DNA of 64,000 nucleotides, from NCBI RefSeq assembly GCF_025685645.1, contig NZ_JAGSYF010000001.1:992001-1056000 (forward strand), in the 5' to 3' direction. Position 1 is the stretch's first letter. Each line of letters opens with the position of its first letter. A program made the position numbers and the translations under genes. Shown one piece after another: positions 27,790 through 37,071 of this stretch. The DNA comes from Edaphobacter bradus (lineage in GTDB: Bacteria > Acidobacteriota > Terriglobia > Terriglobales > Acidobacteriaceae). The notes beneath the pieces are model-generated. The model made no database searches. It was not told the DNA's origin and was given only the letters and a program-made list of their open reading frames with translations.

Positions 27790-30531
27790 ATGGCACAAGA
27801 GACAACAGGCATTTTGAGCGGGGAGATGGCGAATCTTTCGCCGGCGATGCGGCAGTACCGGGCGGCGAAGGACGCGCATCCGGATACGCTGCTGTTCTTC
27901 CGAATGGGGGACTTCTACGAGCTGTTCTTTGAGGACGCTATCGTTGCGGCGCGAGAGCTGCAACTGACCCTGACCGCGAGGGACAAGGCGAAGAGCGTGC
28001 CGATGTGCGGGGTTCCCTACCACGCGTCGGAGAGCTATCTGCAGCGGTTGCTGCGCAAGGGTTACAGGATCGCGATCTGTGAGCAGATGGAGGACCCGAA
28101 GCTCGCGAAGACGGTGGTGCGGCGCGAGGTGACACGGGTCCTGACGCCGGGGACGGCAGTCGATCCTTCGCTGGGGGCCGAACAGAGCAATTATCTGGCT
28201 AGCATTGTGGTGACAGGCACGGGCAAGGAGACGGCTTGCGGGCTGGCGCTGCTGGATCTTTCAACGGGGGAGTTTCGAGCGACGGAGTTTGCTGGCGCGG
28301 GCGCGTGGGCGCTGATAGTCGATGAGCTGGGTCGGGTGAGGCCGGTGGAGCTGCTGTATGGGCAGGGGCTGCTGGGGTTGAACCCTGGTTCGAGCGGTGT
28401 TCTTCCCACCCTTCGCGATGAAGCTGCGAAGGATGGGGCACCCGGAGATTCGAGGCGGGGTAAGAACCAGGATGATGATGCCAGCGCTGGGTTGGACGCG
28501 ATTCGGACGAAGACGGCGGTGGAGGAGTGGGTGTTTACGGCGGAGTATGCGCTGCCGTTGCTGCGGAACCACTTCAAGGTGCATTCCCTAGATGGCATGG
28601 GGCTGGGCGGGCATGAGGCGGCTGCAGTGGCAGCAGGAGCCCTGCTGCACTATATGCGCGCAACCAAGCAAGGGGGCCTCGAGCATCTGGATGGGCTGCG
28701 GTTCTATGAGCGGTCAAGTTCGCTTGAGTTGGATGCGGTGAGTGTGCGGAACCTGGAGCTTGTGGAACCGCTGTTTTCCGGCGAGAGCGCGCAGACGACT
28801 CTGTTCTACACGCTCGACGCCTGCTGCACGCCGATGGGAAAACGGTTGCTGCGGGCTACGCTGTTGCGGCCTTCGAGTGAGCTGGCTGAGATTGAGGCTC
28901 GGCTTGAGGCAGTGGCTGAAGCTGCTCGCGATCTTCGGCGGCGCGAGGGTGTGCGGCGGGCGATGGATGGGGTGCTTGATCTGGAGCGGCTGCTGGGGCG
29001 GGTGGCGCTCGACTCAGCCGGGCCTCGCGAGGTGGTCGCGTTGGCGGCCACGCTGGGGTGTCTGCCGGGGTTGCGAGAGGCAGTGAAGGAGTTTGCAGCG
29101 GAGCGGTGGCAGCGGCTTTGTGCAGGCTTCGATGCGATGGAGGATCTGCACGAGATGATCGTGCAGACGATCGTTGAGGGGCCACCGGTCTCACTGGGCG
29201 ACGGCGGGGTGATTCGCGAGGGTGTGGACAAGGAACTCGATGAGCTGAGAGAACTGAGCCGGAGCGGACGGCAGGCGCTGGCGGCGATTGAGGAACGCGA
29301 GCGTGAGCGCACGGGGATCGGCTCGCTGAAAGTGCGGTTCAACAACGTCTTCGGCTACTACATCGAAGTGACGAAGGCGAATGCGAAGGCCGTGCCCGCG
29401 GACTATGAGCGCAAACAGACGCTGGTGAACGCCGAGCGGTTTACGACTCCTGAGCTGAAGGAGTATGAGACGAAGATCCTGACTGCGCAGGAACGCAGCG
29501 GCGAGATCGAGCGAAGATTGTTTGCGGAGTTGCGGCGGCAGTTGCTGGATGCGGCGGGACGGATGCGCGAGACGGCGCGGCGCGTGGCGGAGATCGATAT
29601 GTTGGCGTGCTTCGCGCACCTGGCGGCGCTGCGCGGGTGGGTGCGGCCTGAGGTCGAGGCGAGCGGAAGGCTGGAGTTCGTGGGGGCGCGGCATCCCGTG
29701 GTGGAGCGGCGGCTGGAGGAGTCGGGCGCGGGAAGGTTTGTGCCGAACTCGGTATATCTGGACGCGGACGCTGGGCCTTCGGTACTGCTGATCACTGGGC
29801 CGAATATGGGGGGCAAGAGTACGTATCTGCGGCAGGCTGCGCTACTGGTGGTGATGGCGCAGTGTGGGTGTTTTGTTCCGGCGGAACGGATGCGGCTGGG
29901 GTTGGTGGATCGCATCTACACGAGGATTGGGGCGAGCGATAACGTCGCGCGCGGACGGTCGACGTTCATGATGGAGATGACGGAGACGGCGGCGATTCTA
30001 AATACAGCGACGTCGCGGTCACTTGTCCTACTCGACGAGATGGGACGTGGGACGGCGACGTATGACGGGCTCTCGCTGGCTTGGGCCACAGTGGAGCATC
30101 TGCACGACCGCATCGGCGCGCGGACATTGTTCGCGACGCACTACCACGAGTTGACACTGCTGGCCGAGAGGCTGGAGCGTCTGAAGAATCTGCGCGTGAC
30201 TGTGAAGGAGACGGTGGGCGGGATCGTGTTTCTTCACACCGTTGAAGCGGGGCCGGCGAGCAAGAGCTATGGTATTGAGGTCGCAAGGCTGGCAGGACTT
30301 CCTGCAGGCGTGATCGGACGCGCGCGTGAGGTGCTGAAGCTGCACGAGCGTGCAGAGACGCAGCAGGTGCGCGAGGCTGCGCCTGATCGTGTTCCTGCCC
30401 TGCAAATGACGATGTTCACGCCGCTGTCGCAGCGGATCGTGGACAGGATTGCCGAAGTGGATGTGGATGGGCTTACTCCGCGCGAGGCTCTGAATCTGCT
30501 GGCTGAGCTGCAGCGGGAGCTGAAGGGATGA
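27790..30531 (+). CDS. mutS: DNA mismatch repair protein MutS (with repeat-derived insertion)
   Basis: 913 aa, longer than the usual ~860. The N-terminal mismatch-reading FYE motif is present (MGDFYELF). The ATPase has Walker A GPNMGGKST, LLDEMGRGT and the THYHEL block. Binds mispaired DNA and recruits MutL; mutL is not in this window. The ATG at 27790 gives the normal N terminus. Residues about 206-218 (28405-28443) are encoded by a copy of a dispersed hairpin repeat (CCCACCCTTCGC...GCGAAGGATGGG). It lies in a region poorly conserved in MutS, the connector domain, and keeps the frame. The divergent HemX-like gene starts 96 bp upstream. Confidence 0.96.
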   Translation: MAQETTGILSGEMANLSPAMRQYRAAKDAHPDTLLFFRMGDFYELFFEDAIVAARELQLTLTARDKAKSVPMCGVPYHASESYLQRLLRKGYRIAICEQMEDPKLAKTVVRREVTRVLTPGTAVDPSLGAEQSNYLASIVVTGTGKETACGLALLDLSTGEFRATEFAGAGAWALIVDELGRVRPVELLYGQGLLGLNPGSSGVLPTLRDEAAKDGAPGDSRRGKNQDDDASAGLDAIRTKTAVEEWVFTAEYALPLLRNHFKVHSLDGMGLGGHEAAAVAAGALLHYMRATKQGGLEHLDGLRFYERSSSLELDAVSVRNLELVEPLFSGESAQTTLFYTLDACCTPMGKRLLRATLLRPSSELAEIEARLEAVAEAARDLRRREGVRRAMDGVLDLERLLGRVALDSAGPREVVALAATLGCLPGLREAVKEFAAERWQRLCAGFDAMEDLHEMIVQTIVEGPPVSLGDGGVIREGVDKELDELRELSRSGRQALAAIEERERERTGIGSLKVRFNNVFGYYIEVTKANAKAVPADYERKQTLVNAERFTTPELKEYETKILTAQERSGEIERRLFAELRRQLLDAAGRMRETARRVAEIDMLACFAHLAALRGWVRPEVEASGRLEFVGARHPVVERRLEESGAGRFVPNSVYLDADAGPSVLLITGPNMGGKSTYLRQAALLVVMAQCGCFVPAERMRLGLVDRIYTRIGASDNVARGRSTFMMEMTETAAILNTATSRSLVLLDEMGRGTATYDGLSLAWATVEHLHDRIGARTLFATHYHELTLLAERLERLKNLRVTVKETVGGIVFLHTVEAGPASKSYGIEVARLAGLPAGVIGRAREVLKLHERAETQQVREAAPDRVPALQMTMFTPLSQRIVDRIAEVDVDGLTPREALNLLAELQRELKG
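28405..28443. repeat. Hairpin repeat inside mutS
   Basis: CCACCCTTCGC and GCGAAGGATGG face each other around a 9-base loop (7-bp core stem 28410-28416 / 28426-28432). The text matches the kind of intergenic repeat seen elsewhere in this genome type, yet it is inside an open reading frame. Confidence 0.6.
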
Positions 30532-30555
30532 AGACCAGGGCGCGACAGACAAAAA

Positions 30556-30620
30556 GCGGATCCTTCGACTTCGCCTCTGGCGATGAAACTGCGAGAGGCT
30601 TCGCTCAGGATGACACTTCC
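30556..30620. repeat. Dispersed GTCATCCTGAGC-type repeat with internal hairpin
   Basis: Read on the minus strand: GTCATCCTGAGCGAAGCCTC then a hairpin-forming CTCGCAGTTTCATCG. It aligns almost base for base with the copy at 53783-53850. Sits between mutS and anmK. Confidence 0.75.
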
Positions 30621-30637
30621 TTTTTGAGGCTTACGCG

Positions 30638-31825
30638 ATGAGTAAGGCAATGGTGGTGGCCGGGGTGATGAGCGGGACCTCGGCAGATGGCGTGGATGTT
30701 GCGCTTTGCAGGATTGCGCCTGGTGCGGGTGATGCGCCTCTGCGGGTGAAGTTGATTGGGCATGCGGCGTTTGGGTATCCGAAGGCTTTGCGCGCGGCTG
30801 TGCTTGCGGCGATGGATGCCCGTGCGATGTCGGTCGCGGATATGTCGCGGCTGAACTGGCGGCTGGGTGAGGTATATGCCGATGCGGTGGAGGCGGCGGC
30901 GAAGCAGTTTGGCGTGAAGCTGGGGTTGGTGGGCTGCCACGGGCAGACGGTGTATCACCAGGGCGCGGCCTCGCGGTTTCTGGGGAGCGAGGTACGATGC
31001 ACGTGGCAGATCGGTGAAGCCAGCGTAATCGCGGAGCGTTTGCGCGTGCCGGTGGTGAGTGATTTTCGTCCTGCAGATTTGGCGGCAAGTGGGCAGGGCG
31101 CTCCGCTGGTGCCGATGCTGGATTATGTGATGTTCCGGTCTGCGACGGTAAGCCGGGTGCTGCAGAATCTCGGCGGGATTGCGAACCTGACGGCGATTCC
31201 TGCGGGAGCTTCAGAAGAAAGCGTGATGGCGTTCGATACCGGGCCGGCGAACATGGTGATCGACGGGTGCATGGTTAGGCTGTTTGGGCGCGGGTATGAC
31301 CGTGGCGGTGCTGTCGCTCGTCGCGGACGCGTGATTGATGCTGTGGTGGAGCGGGTTCTGCGGCAGAAGTACTTCTCTGCCCTGCCTCCGAAGAGCTGCG
31401 GGCGCGAAGAGTTCGGGGATACGTTTGTCGAGCGGTTTCTTGCGATGTGCCGAAAGGCGGGAGCCACGGATGCCGATGTCGTGGCTACAGCTACTACACT
31501 GACCGCGCGCTCTATCGTGGAGGCGTACGAGAGATTTGTGTGGGGGCATCTGGGGCAGACGGCTCCACTCGCCACTCGGATCGAGTATGTCGTCGCAGGT
31601 GGTGGAGCGAAGAATGAGACGCTGATGCAGATGCTTCGGGATGGGCTGGAGCCGCTTGGGGTGAAGGTGCGGTTGATGGAGGAGCTTGGGATTCCGGCGC
31701 AGGCGAAGGAGGGAGTGGGGTTTGCTCTGCTGGCCTGGTTGAGCTGGTTTGGGCTACCGGGGAATATTCCGAGCGCTACGGGAGCGAAGCGGGCTGTGGT
31801 GCTGGGGAAGGTTACTCGGGGATGA
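30638..31825 (+). CDS. anmK: Anhydro-N-acetylmuramic acid kinase
   Basis: 395 aa cytosolic enzyme that phosphorylates and opens 1,6-anhydro-MurNAc to MurNAc-6-phosphate in peptidoglycan recycling. Family marks: GVMSGTSADGVDVAL at the N terminus (ATP-binding), VGCHGQTVYHQ near residue 105, WQIGEASVIAER, VVSDFRPADLAA with the catalytic Asp near 149, and GGGAKNETLM near 325. Its last four bases overlap the start of a solute-binding lipoprotein gene. No murQ or other recycling gene is visible nearby. Confidence 0.95.
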   Translation: MSKAMVVAGVMSGTSADGVDVALCRIAPGAGDAPLRVKLIGHAAFGYPKALRAAVLAAMDARAMSVADMSRLNWRLGEVYADAVEAAAKQFGVKLGLVGCHGQTVYHQGAASRFLGSEVRCTWQIGEASVIAERLRVPVVSDFRPADLAASGQGAPLVPMLDYVMFRSATVSRVLQNLGGIANLTAIPAGASEESVMAFDTGPANMVIDGCMVRLFGRGYDRGGAVARRGRVIDAVVERVLRQKYFSALPPKSCGREEFGDTFVERFLAMCRKAGATDADVVATATTLTARSIVEAYERFVWGHLGQTAPLATRIEYVVAGGGAKNETLMQMLRDGLEPLGVKVRLMEELGIPAQAKEGVGFALLAWLSWFGLPGNIPSATGAKRAVVLGKVTRG

Positions 31826-33396
31826 GGGATTCGAAGGCGAAAGGCAGATCGCGGTCTGCGCGAAGATGGGGCAGCCGATTTTTTGGCACGGTAATTTTGG
31901 CGGCTTGCATTGGATTGCTGGGGTGCCGTTCGCGCGTGGATGATCCGCGCACGGTGGTAATGATCATCGAGAGCAGCCCGAACAATCTTGATCTGCGGCA
32001 GGGGACGGATGCGCAGAGTGAGCGGGTGGGTGGGCAGATCTTTGATGCGCTGGTGAGGAAGGATGAGCACTTCAACCTAAAGCCGTGGCTGGCGACTAAC
32101 TGGGAGCAGCCCGATGCGCTGACGTGGGTGTTTCATCTGCGCGACGGGGTGCGTTTTCATGACGGGCGGCCGCTTGAGGCTGCGGACGTGGCGTGGACGA
32201 TTCGCAGCATGATCGATGGCACGCTGGTTACGGCCAAGGGCGGGGCGTTTGCTTCGGTGGACCGGGTCGACACGCCGGACAGGCTCACGGTGGTGGTGCA
32301 TCTGAAACGGCCCGATGCGGGGCTGCTCTTCAATATGAGCGATGGGCTCTTTGGTGTGGTTCCGCGCGGCGCGGGGAGAGATTTTGGGCTGCATCCGGTG
32401 GGATCGGGGCCGTTCCGGTTTGTGAGCGCGGTACAGGACAAAGAGGTCGTGGTCGGACGGAACGCGAATTACTGGGCGGGGGCTCCGAAGATAGAGCGGG
32501 TTCGTTTTCAAGTGGTGCCGGATACGATTACGAGCGCACTGGAGCTGCAAAAGGGTTCGGCCGATCTGGCGAGCAATGTGGTGACGCTCGATATGGTCCA
32601 TACGCTCGAGAGTGTGCCGAACCTGAAGGTCGAGTCGGGGCCGAGCTCAGCCGTGATCTACACGAACTTCAACGTGCAGGACCCGTTGCTGAAGGACAAG
32701 CGCGTGCGGAAGGCGATTGCATGCGCGATGGACCGGCAGGCGATCGTCGATGCAATCTGGCGCGGGCAGGCTCGGCTGGCCGATACCCTGCTTCCTGTGG
32801 GGCATTGGGCCGCGGCGAGCGATGCGGAGCTGGCGCAGTATCCACATGACGTGGGGCGGGCGGAGAGGCTGTTGGATGAGGCGGGCTTCCCTGCCGGCAA
32901 GGATGGCGTGAGGCTCAGGGTTACGCTGAAGACTTCGACGGACGAGACGACGCGGCTGATGGCGGTGGTGTTGCAGCAGCAGTTGCGCGCGGCAGGGATT
33001 CGGCTGGAGATTCGCTCGGCGGAGTTTGGAACGTTTTACTCGGACGTTACGAAGGGCGCGTTTCAGATGTATGCGCTGCGGTGGATCGGGTCGAACGAAG
33101 ACCCGGACATCTTCCGGTACGGGTATGGGTCGGAAGCGTTTCCTCCGAAGGGAGCCAACCGCGGGCACTATTCGAATGCGCGGGTGGATGCGCTGCTGAA
33201 GGCCGCGGCAGGCGAGTTGTACCAAGCAAAGCGGCGCGAGGACTACGTTGAGGTACAGAAGATTCTGGCCGACGAGCTGCCGGGGATTCCGCTGTGGTAT
33301 CCGAACAATGAGGTGATCCACACGCGGAGAATCGAGAATGTGAAGCTACGGGCTTCGGGGAACTTTGATTTCCTGCGGGAGGCGTGCGTGCGGTAG
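31822..33396 (+). CDS. ABC-type oligopeptide/dipeptide-like substrate-binding lipoprotein
   Basis: 524 aa, SBP family 5 (OppA/DppA-like). Signal peptide with a lipobox (GLLGC near residue 35). Features: SSPNNLDLRQGTDAQSERV, LATNWEQPDALTWVFHLR, GVRFHDGRPLEAADV, VGSGPFRF and RNANYWAGAPKIERV, which are standard in this family. The ATGA overlap with anmK points to coupled translation. Since E. coli MppA in the same family binds murein peptides, I infer it may bring cell-wall fragments to AnmK. No permease or ATPase gene is adjacent, so it would have to use a transporter encoded elsewhere. Confidence 0.88.
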   Translation: MRDSKAKGRSRSARRWGSRFFGTVILAACIGLLGCRSRVDDPRTVVMIIESSPNNLDLRQGTDAQSERVGGQIFDALVRKDEHFNLKPWLATNWEQPDALTWVFHLRDGVRFHDGRPLEAADVAWTIRSMIDGTLVTAKGGAFASVDRVDTPDRLTVVVHLKRPDAGLLFNMSDGLFGVVPRGAGRDFGLHPVGSGPFRFVSAVQDKEVVVGRNANYWAGAPKIERVRFQVVPDTITSALELQKGSADLASNVVTLDMVHTLESVPNLKVESGPSSAVIYTNFNVQDPLLKDKRVRKAIACAMDRQAIVDAIWRGQARLADTLLPVGHWAAASDAELAQYPHDVGRAERLLDEAGFPAGKDGVRLRVTLKTSTDETTRLMAVVLQQQLRAAGIRLEIRSAEFGTFYSDVTKGAFQMYALRWIGSNEDPDIFRYGYGSEAFPPKGANRGHYSNARVDALLKAAAGELYQAKRREDYVEVQKILADELPGIPLWYPNNEVIHTRRIENVKLRASGNFDFLREACVR

Positions 33397-33423
33397 GGCT
33401 GCTTGAAACTAGCTTCACTGCGT

Positions 33424-33497
33424 TGGTTGCCCCCCAGGGATTCGAACCCCGATTGATCGGTTCAGAGCCGACTGTCCTACCATTGAACGAGGGGGCA
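33424..33497 (-). tRNA. tRNA-Gln (anticodon CTG)
   Basis: The minus strand folds into a complete cloverleaf of 74 nt including an encoded CCA: acceptor TGCCCCC/GGGGGCA, D-arm GTTC-AATGGTA-GGAC, anticodon stem GTCGG/CCGAT with loop CTCTGAA (anticodon CTG), variable CAAT, T-arm CGGGG-TTCGAAT-CCCTG, discriminator A. It lies between the solute-binding protein gene and a DinB-like gene. Confidence 0.95.
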
Positions 33498-33605
33498 AAG
33501 CTTGAGTTTGCAAGCCGTTGAATCGTGAGCGGGGAGCTCACGGCTGCCTTATTGAGTGTACGAGGTGACGCGCTCCGGGTCAACCCTGCGACGTAGAATC
33601 ATGCT

Positions 33606-34112
33606 ATGACCGATACGACGACGGATACGATTGCGAAGCTGTTTCTTGAGTACTCTGACAGGAGACTCGGGCAGCTGACCACAGACCTGAAGGCGTGCCT
33701 CGGCAGGTTGACCGATGTGCAAGTGTGGGAGCGACATGGCGCGCACGAGAACGCCGTGGGCAACCTTGTGCTGCACATGTGCGGCAACATGCGGCAGTGG
33801 ATCATGCATGGCGTGGGCGGCGCAAAGGACGTACGCGAACGCGACAAAGAGTTCAGCGCAGACGGTGGCCGGAGCGCGGCAGAGTTGGCCGAGTTGTTCG
33901 AGGCCACAGCGGCCGAGGCCCGCAAGGTGATCGCCTCAGTGACAGCAGTGCGGCTGACTGAGAGGATTACGCCTCAGGCACGCGAAGTGAGCGTGCTCGA
34001 AGCAATCAACCAGGTGGTAGGCCATGTGCAGTGCCACGTGGGCCAGGTGGTTGTTCTCACCAAACAGATGACGGGGAGAGACCTGGACCTGAGCATCCCG
34101 AGGCCTAGGTAG
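33606..34112 (+). CDS. DinB-like (DUF1572) metal-dependent four-helix protein
   Basis: 168 aa, mostly helical, with His residues at the usual spacing of the DinB/YfiT fold (HGAHENAVGNLVLHMCGN near 45-62, and VVGHVQCHVGQVV near 139). The family includes thiol transferases such as mycothiol- or bacillithiol-dependent enzymes, but most members have no known reaction. Begins at ATG 33606. Stands alone. Confidence 0.82.
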   Translation: MTDTTTDTIAKLFLEYSDRRLGQLTTDLKACLGRLTDVQVWERHGAHENAVGNLVLHMCGNMRQWIMHGVGGAKDVRERDKEFSADGGRSAAELAELFEATAAEARKVIASVTAVRLTERITPQAREVSVLEAINQVVGHVQCHVGQVVVLTKQMTGRDLDLSIPRPR

Positions 34113-34223
34113 GAACAGAATCGGCTGTAATCGGAGATCGGCAACCTGATGCATCTTGTAAGCCAGAAGAAACGTCCATGTGGTAGAAAAGACCGGCGCA
34201 GCAACCCGCGCTGAAGGAGATTC

Positions 34224-35003
34224 ATGAGCACCGTGCCGCACTTGGAGACGAAGAGCTATGACGCTGATTCCTTTGCCACCCACGCTCTCTCCTCCGCTGA
34301 GAATCTGTCAGCGGTGCTCGATCATACCCTGCTGAAGCCGGATGCGACGCGAACTCATGTGTTGCAACTGTGCCACGAGGCGGCCGCGCACCGGTTCGCC
34401 TGCGCGATGGTGAATCCGGCGTGGGTCTCGCTGGCAGCATCGGCGCTGACCGGCACGGGAGTTGCGGTTGGCGCGCTGGTAGGGTTTCCTCTGGGGGCGA
34501 CGCTCTCGGCCTCGAAGCGGGATGAGACGACGCGGGTACTGAAGCACGGGGCCCACAACATCGACATGGTGATGAATGTCGGCCTGCTGAAGTCAGGCAA
34601 CGCAGCCGACTATGAGGCTGTCCGGCAGGATATCCGGGGTGTGGTAGAGCTGGCTCACGGGGCCGGGGCGATCGTAAAGGTGATTCTTGAGACCTGCCTG
34701 CTGAGCTTTGAAGAGAAGCTACGGGCAAGTGAGCTGGCGTTGAGCGCTGGGGCGGATTTCCTGCAGACGAGCACAGGGTTTGCAACCGGCGGGGCCACGG
34801 TGGATGACGTCGCACTGATGCGTGGCGTGGCGGGCAACCGGGCTGGGGTGAAGGCGTCTGGCGGTATTCGGTCGCTGGCCGATGCCGCGGCGATGCTGCA
34901 TGCCGGGGCCTCGCGGATCGGGTCCAGCGCGAGCGTCAGGATCGTCTCCGAGCTGACGGGCGACCACAATGTGACCGGCTCGAATGCCAACCCAGGGTAC
35001 TGA
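34224..35003 (+). CDS. deoC: Deoxyribose-phosphate aldolase
   Basis: 259 aa TIM-barrel class I aldolase cleaving 2-deoxyribose 5-phosphate to acetaldehyde and glyceraldehyde 3-phosphate, in deoxynucleoside salvage. Markers: LDHTLLKPDATR near residue 30, VKVILETCLL with the proton-relay region, ADFLQTSTGF, and the Schiff-base Lys in GVKASGGIR (near 212). AAGGAG precedes the ATG. No other deo gene is nearby. Confidence 0.95.
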   Translation: MSTVPHLETKSYDADSFATHALSSAENLSAVLDHTLLKPDATRTHVLQLCHEAAAHRFACAMVNPAWVSLAASALTGTGVAVGALVGFPLGATLSASKRDETTRVLKHGAHNIDMVMNVGLLKSGNAADYEAVRQDIRGVVELAHGAGAIVKVILETCLLSFEEKLRASELALSAGADFLQTSTGFATGGATVDDVALMRGVAGNRAGVKASGGIRSLADAAAMLHAGASRIGSSASVRIVSELTGDHNVTGSNANPGY

Positions 35004-35134
35004 GGCGTAGCGGCATCTGCCCCTTGGAGCTCATCTTCTCCCTGACTTTCCGACGCTGTAACCCCCGCCGGGTCAATCTGACTCGATACCCCCTGACGCA
35101 CATAGGCCCCGAGTAGTATCATCGGCTCTTCGGG

Positions 35135-37018
35135 ATGCCCACTGTCGACAAATCCAACCGTACTGACACTCCGGGTTCGCCGACGCCGGAACCTGTCCCG
35201 GAGCAGCACTTTGAGGGCGACTACCGCCCCCCGGCACAACCGGGCGAGGCCGCCGAGAAGCCGGTCAATATTCGCGTCGAGACCCCGCAGGTCGAGTTCC
35301 TGCACCGGCTCGCTGACGCCCTGAATACAACGCTCGACCTGAATACCCTGATGCACCGCGTAGCGGACCTGGTGCGGGCGGTGATCGACTACCAGATCTT
35401 CGGAATTCTGCTGCTCAACGAGCGAACCCAAGACCTCAGAATGCGCTTTCAGATCGGCCATACGGCGGAGATCGAGCGAGTCCGCGTCAAGCTGGGCCGA
35501 GGGATAAGCGGGACGGCTGCGCTGGAACGGAAGTCTATTCGGGTGGACGATGTACGGACGTACGAAAACTACATCGACGTCAATCCGAAGGTGCGGTCGG
35601 AGCTTGCGGTTCCCCTGATTGTCAAGAACCGCGTTATTGGCGTGCTGGATATCCAGTCGGAGTCGGTGGGCTACTTTACCCATGAGCACCAGCGGCTGCT
35701 GGAACTGACAGCCTCCCGCATTGCGGGCGCGGTGGAGAACGCGCGGCTTTACACGCGGGTCGCGCGGCAGGCTCAGACGCTGACGGTGCTCAACGAAATC
35801 TCCCGCGAGATTACGAGCATCCTGGATGTGGATGACCTGCTGGAGCGAATCGGGCTTCTGCTGAAGCGCGTGATCGACTTCCAGATGTTCACCATTCTGC
35901 TGTGGAACGAGCGGACCCAGCAGCTTGAGCACCGCTTCTCTTCCCGGTATGGCGAGCGCGTGACACGCGAGCGCACGGTCTCACTCGGCCAAGGGATTAT
36001 CGGATCGGCAGCGCAGCTTCGCGAGCCGATTGTGGTGCCAGATGTACGCAAGGACCCGCGCTATCTTGCTCAAGCCCCGGAGACGCGGTCCGAGCTATCC
36101 GTGCCGCTTATCTACAAGGGTCAGATGATCGGCGTCCTCGACCTGGAACACACGAAGTTGAACTACTACAACGAAGACCACCTGCGCACGCTTTCGACTC
36201 TGGCGGCTCAGGTTGCGATCTCGATTGCGAATGCACGGCTGTACCAGCGCATCTCCGAGGAAGAGCAACGGCTGGAGCGGGACCTGGAGATGGCACGCAA
36301 GGTTCAGATGCGCCTGATGCCACGGCATTCGCCAAAGCTGGAGCATGCGGAGATCGCGGCGAGGTTTATGGCGGCGCGGTCCATCGGGGGCGACATCTAC
36401 GACTTTCTCGACTATGGGCCGGGGCGCGTGGCGCTGGCCGTGGGCGATGTGAGCGGCAAGGCAGCTCCTGCGGCGTTGTACGCGGCGATGCTGAGCGGGA
36501 TACTGCGGTCGCTTGCTGCGCAGCACCTGTCGCCCGCGGCTCTGCTGACGGCGCTGAACGATCAGCTTCAGGAGCGCAAGCTTGATGCGCAGTACGTGGT
36601 GATGCTGATTGCGCTGTGGGACGACTCAAACCAGACGCTTCAAATCGCCAATGCTGGGTCGGTCCAGCCGCTGTTTGTTTCAACCTCGGAGAACGCCACG
36701 GGTGCGCCGGAGATTGAGGTCAAGACGATTCAAGCGGAAGGCTTTCCGTTGGGACTCTTCCCCGACGTCCAGTACGAGGAGTTCACCATCTCGACGAGGC
36801 CCGGTGACGCGATTGTCTTTCTCTCGGACGGGATTACGGACGCCGAGAATGCGTCCGGAGAGATGTTCGGGACGGAGCGGCTGGAGGCTGTGCTTGCCTC
36901 GCAGCACCACTCCTCGGCGGCTGCCACGGTGGAGTGCATTGTGAAGTCGGTCTCGAACTTTCAGTCGGGCACAGAGCACTTCGACGACGAGACGCTGGTT
37001 GTTCTGCGAGTTCTCTAG
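35135..37018 (+). CDS. GAF-GAF-SpoIIE serine phosphatase
   Basis: 627 aa cytosolic sensor phosphatase. Two GAF domains (about 55-200 and 220-370) each contain the phrases FxIL-LxNERTQ and SELxVPLI; a short coiled coil (EEEQRLERDLEMARKVQMRLMP, 375-396) leads to a PP2C/SpoIIE domain with GGDIYDFLDYG, VGDVSGKAAPAAL, NAGSVQPLFV, LFPDVQYEEF, FLSDGITDAEN and FDDETLVVL. Such proteins dephosphorylate an anti-anti-sigma factor when a GAF ligand or redox state changes. The partner is not in the window. The gene upstream of lexA, but with no overlap. Confidence 0.92.
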   Translation: MPTVDKSNRTDTPGSPTPEPVPEQHFEGDYRPPAQPGEAAEKPVNIRVETPQVEFLHRLADALNTTLDLNTLMHRVADLVRAVIDYQIFGILLLNERTQDLRMRFQIGHTAEIERVRVKLGRGISGTAALERKSIRVDDVRTYENYIDVNPKVRSELAVPLIVKNRVIGVLDIQSESVGYFTHEHQRLLELTASRIAGAVENARLYTRVARQAQTLTVLNEISREITSILDVDDLLERIGLLLKRVIDFQMFTILLWNERTQQLEHRFSSRYGERVTRERTVSLGQGIIGSAAQLREPIVVPDVRKDPRYLAQAPETRSELSVPLIYKGQMIGVLDLEHTKLNYYNEDHLRTLSTLAAQVAISIANARLYQRISEEEQRLERDLEMARKVQMRLMPRHSPKLEHAEIAARFMAARSIGGDIYDFLDYGPGRVALAVGDVSGKAAPAALYAAMLSGILRSLAAQHLSPAALLTALNDQLQERKLDAQYVVMLIALWDDSNQTLQIANAGSVQPLFVSTSENATGAPEIEVKTIQAEGFPLGLFPDVQYEEFTISTRPGDAIVFLSDGITDAENASGEMFGTERLEAVLASQHHSSAAATVECIVKSVSNFQSGTEHFDDETLVVLRVL

Positions 37019-37037
37019 CACGACGCACTGAAACTAC

Positions 37038-37065
37038 TTGCAATTCGCCTTTTATTCGCTACAAT
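37038..37065 (+). promoter_or_regulatory. lexA promoter, apparently leaderless
   Basis: TTGCAA (37038-37043), 16 bases, TACAAT (37060-37065). The ATG of lexA begins at 37072, six bases after the -10 box, where transcription would be expected to start, and there is no Shine-Dalgarno. Confidence 0.7.
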
Positions 37066-37071
37066 TCCAGC

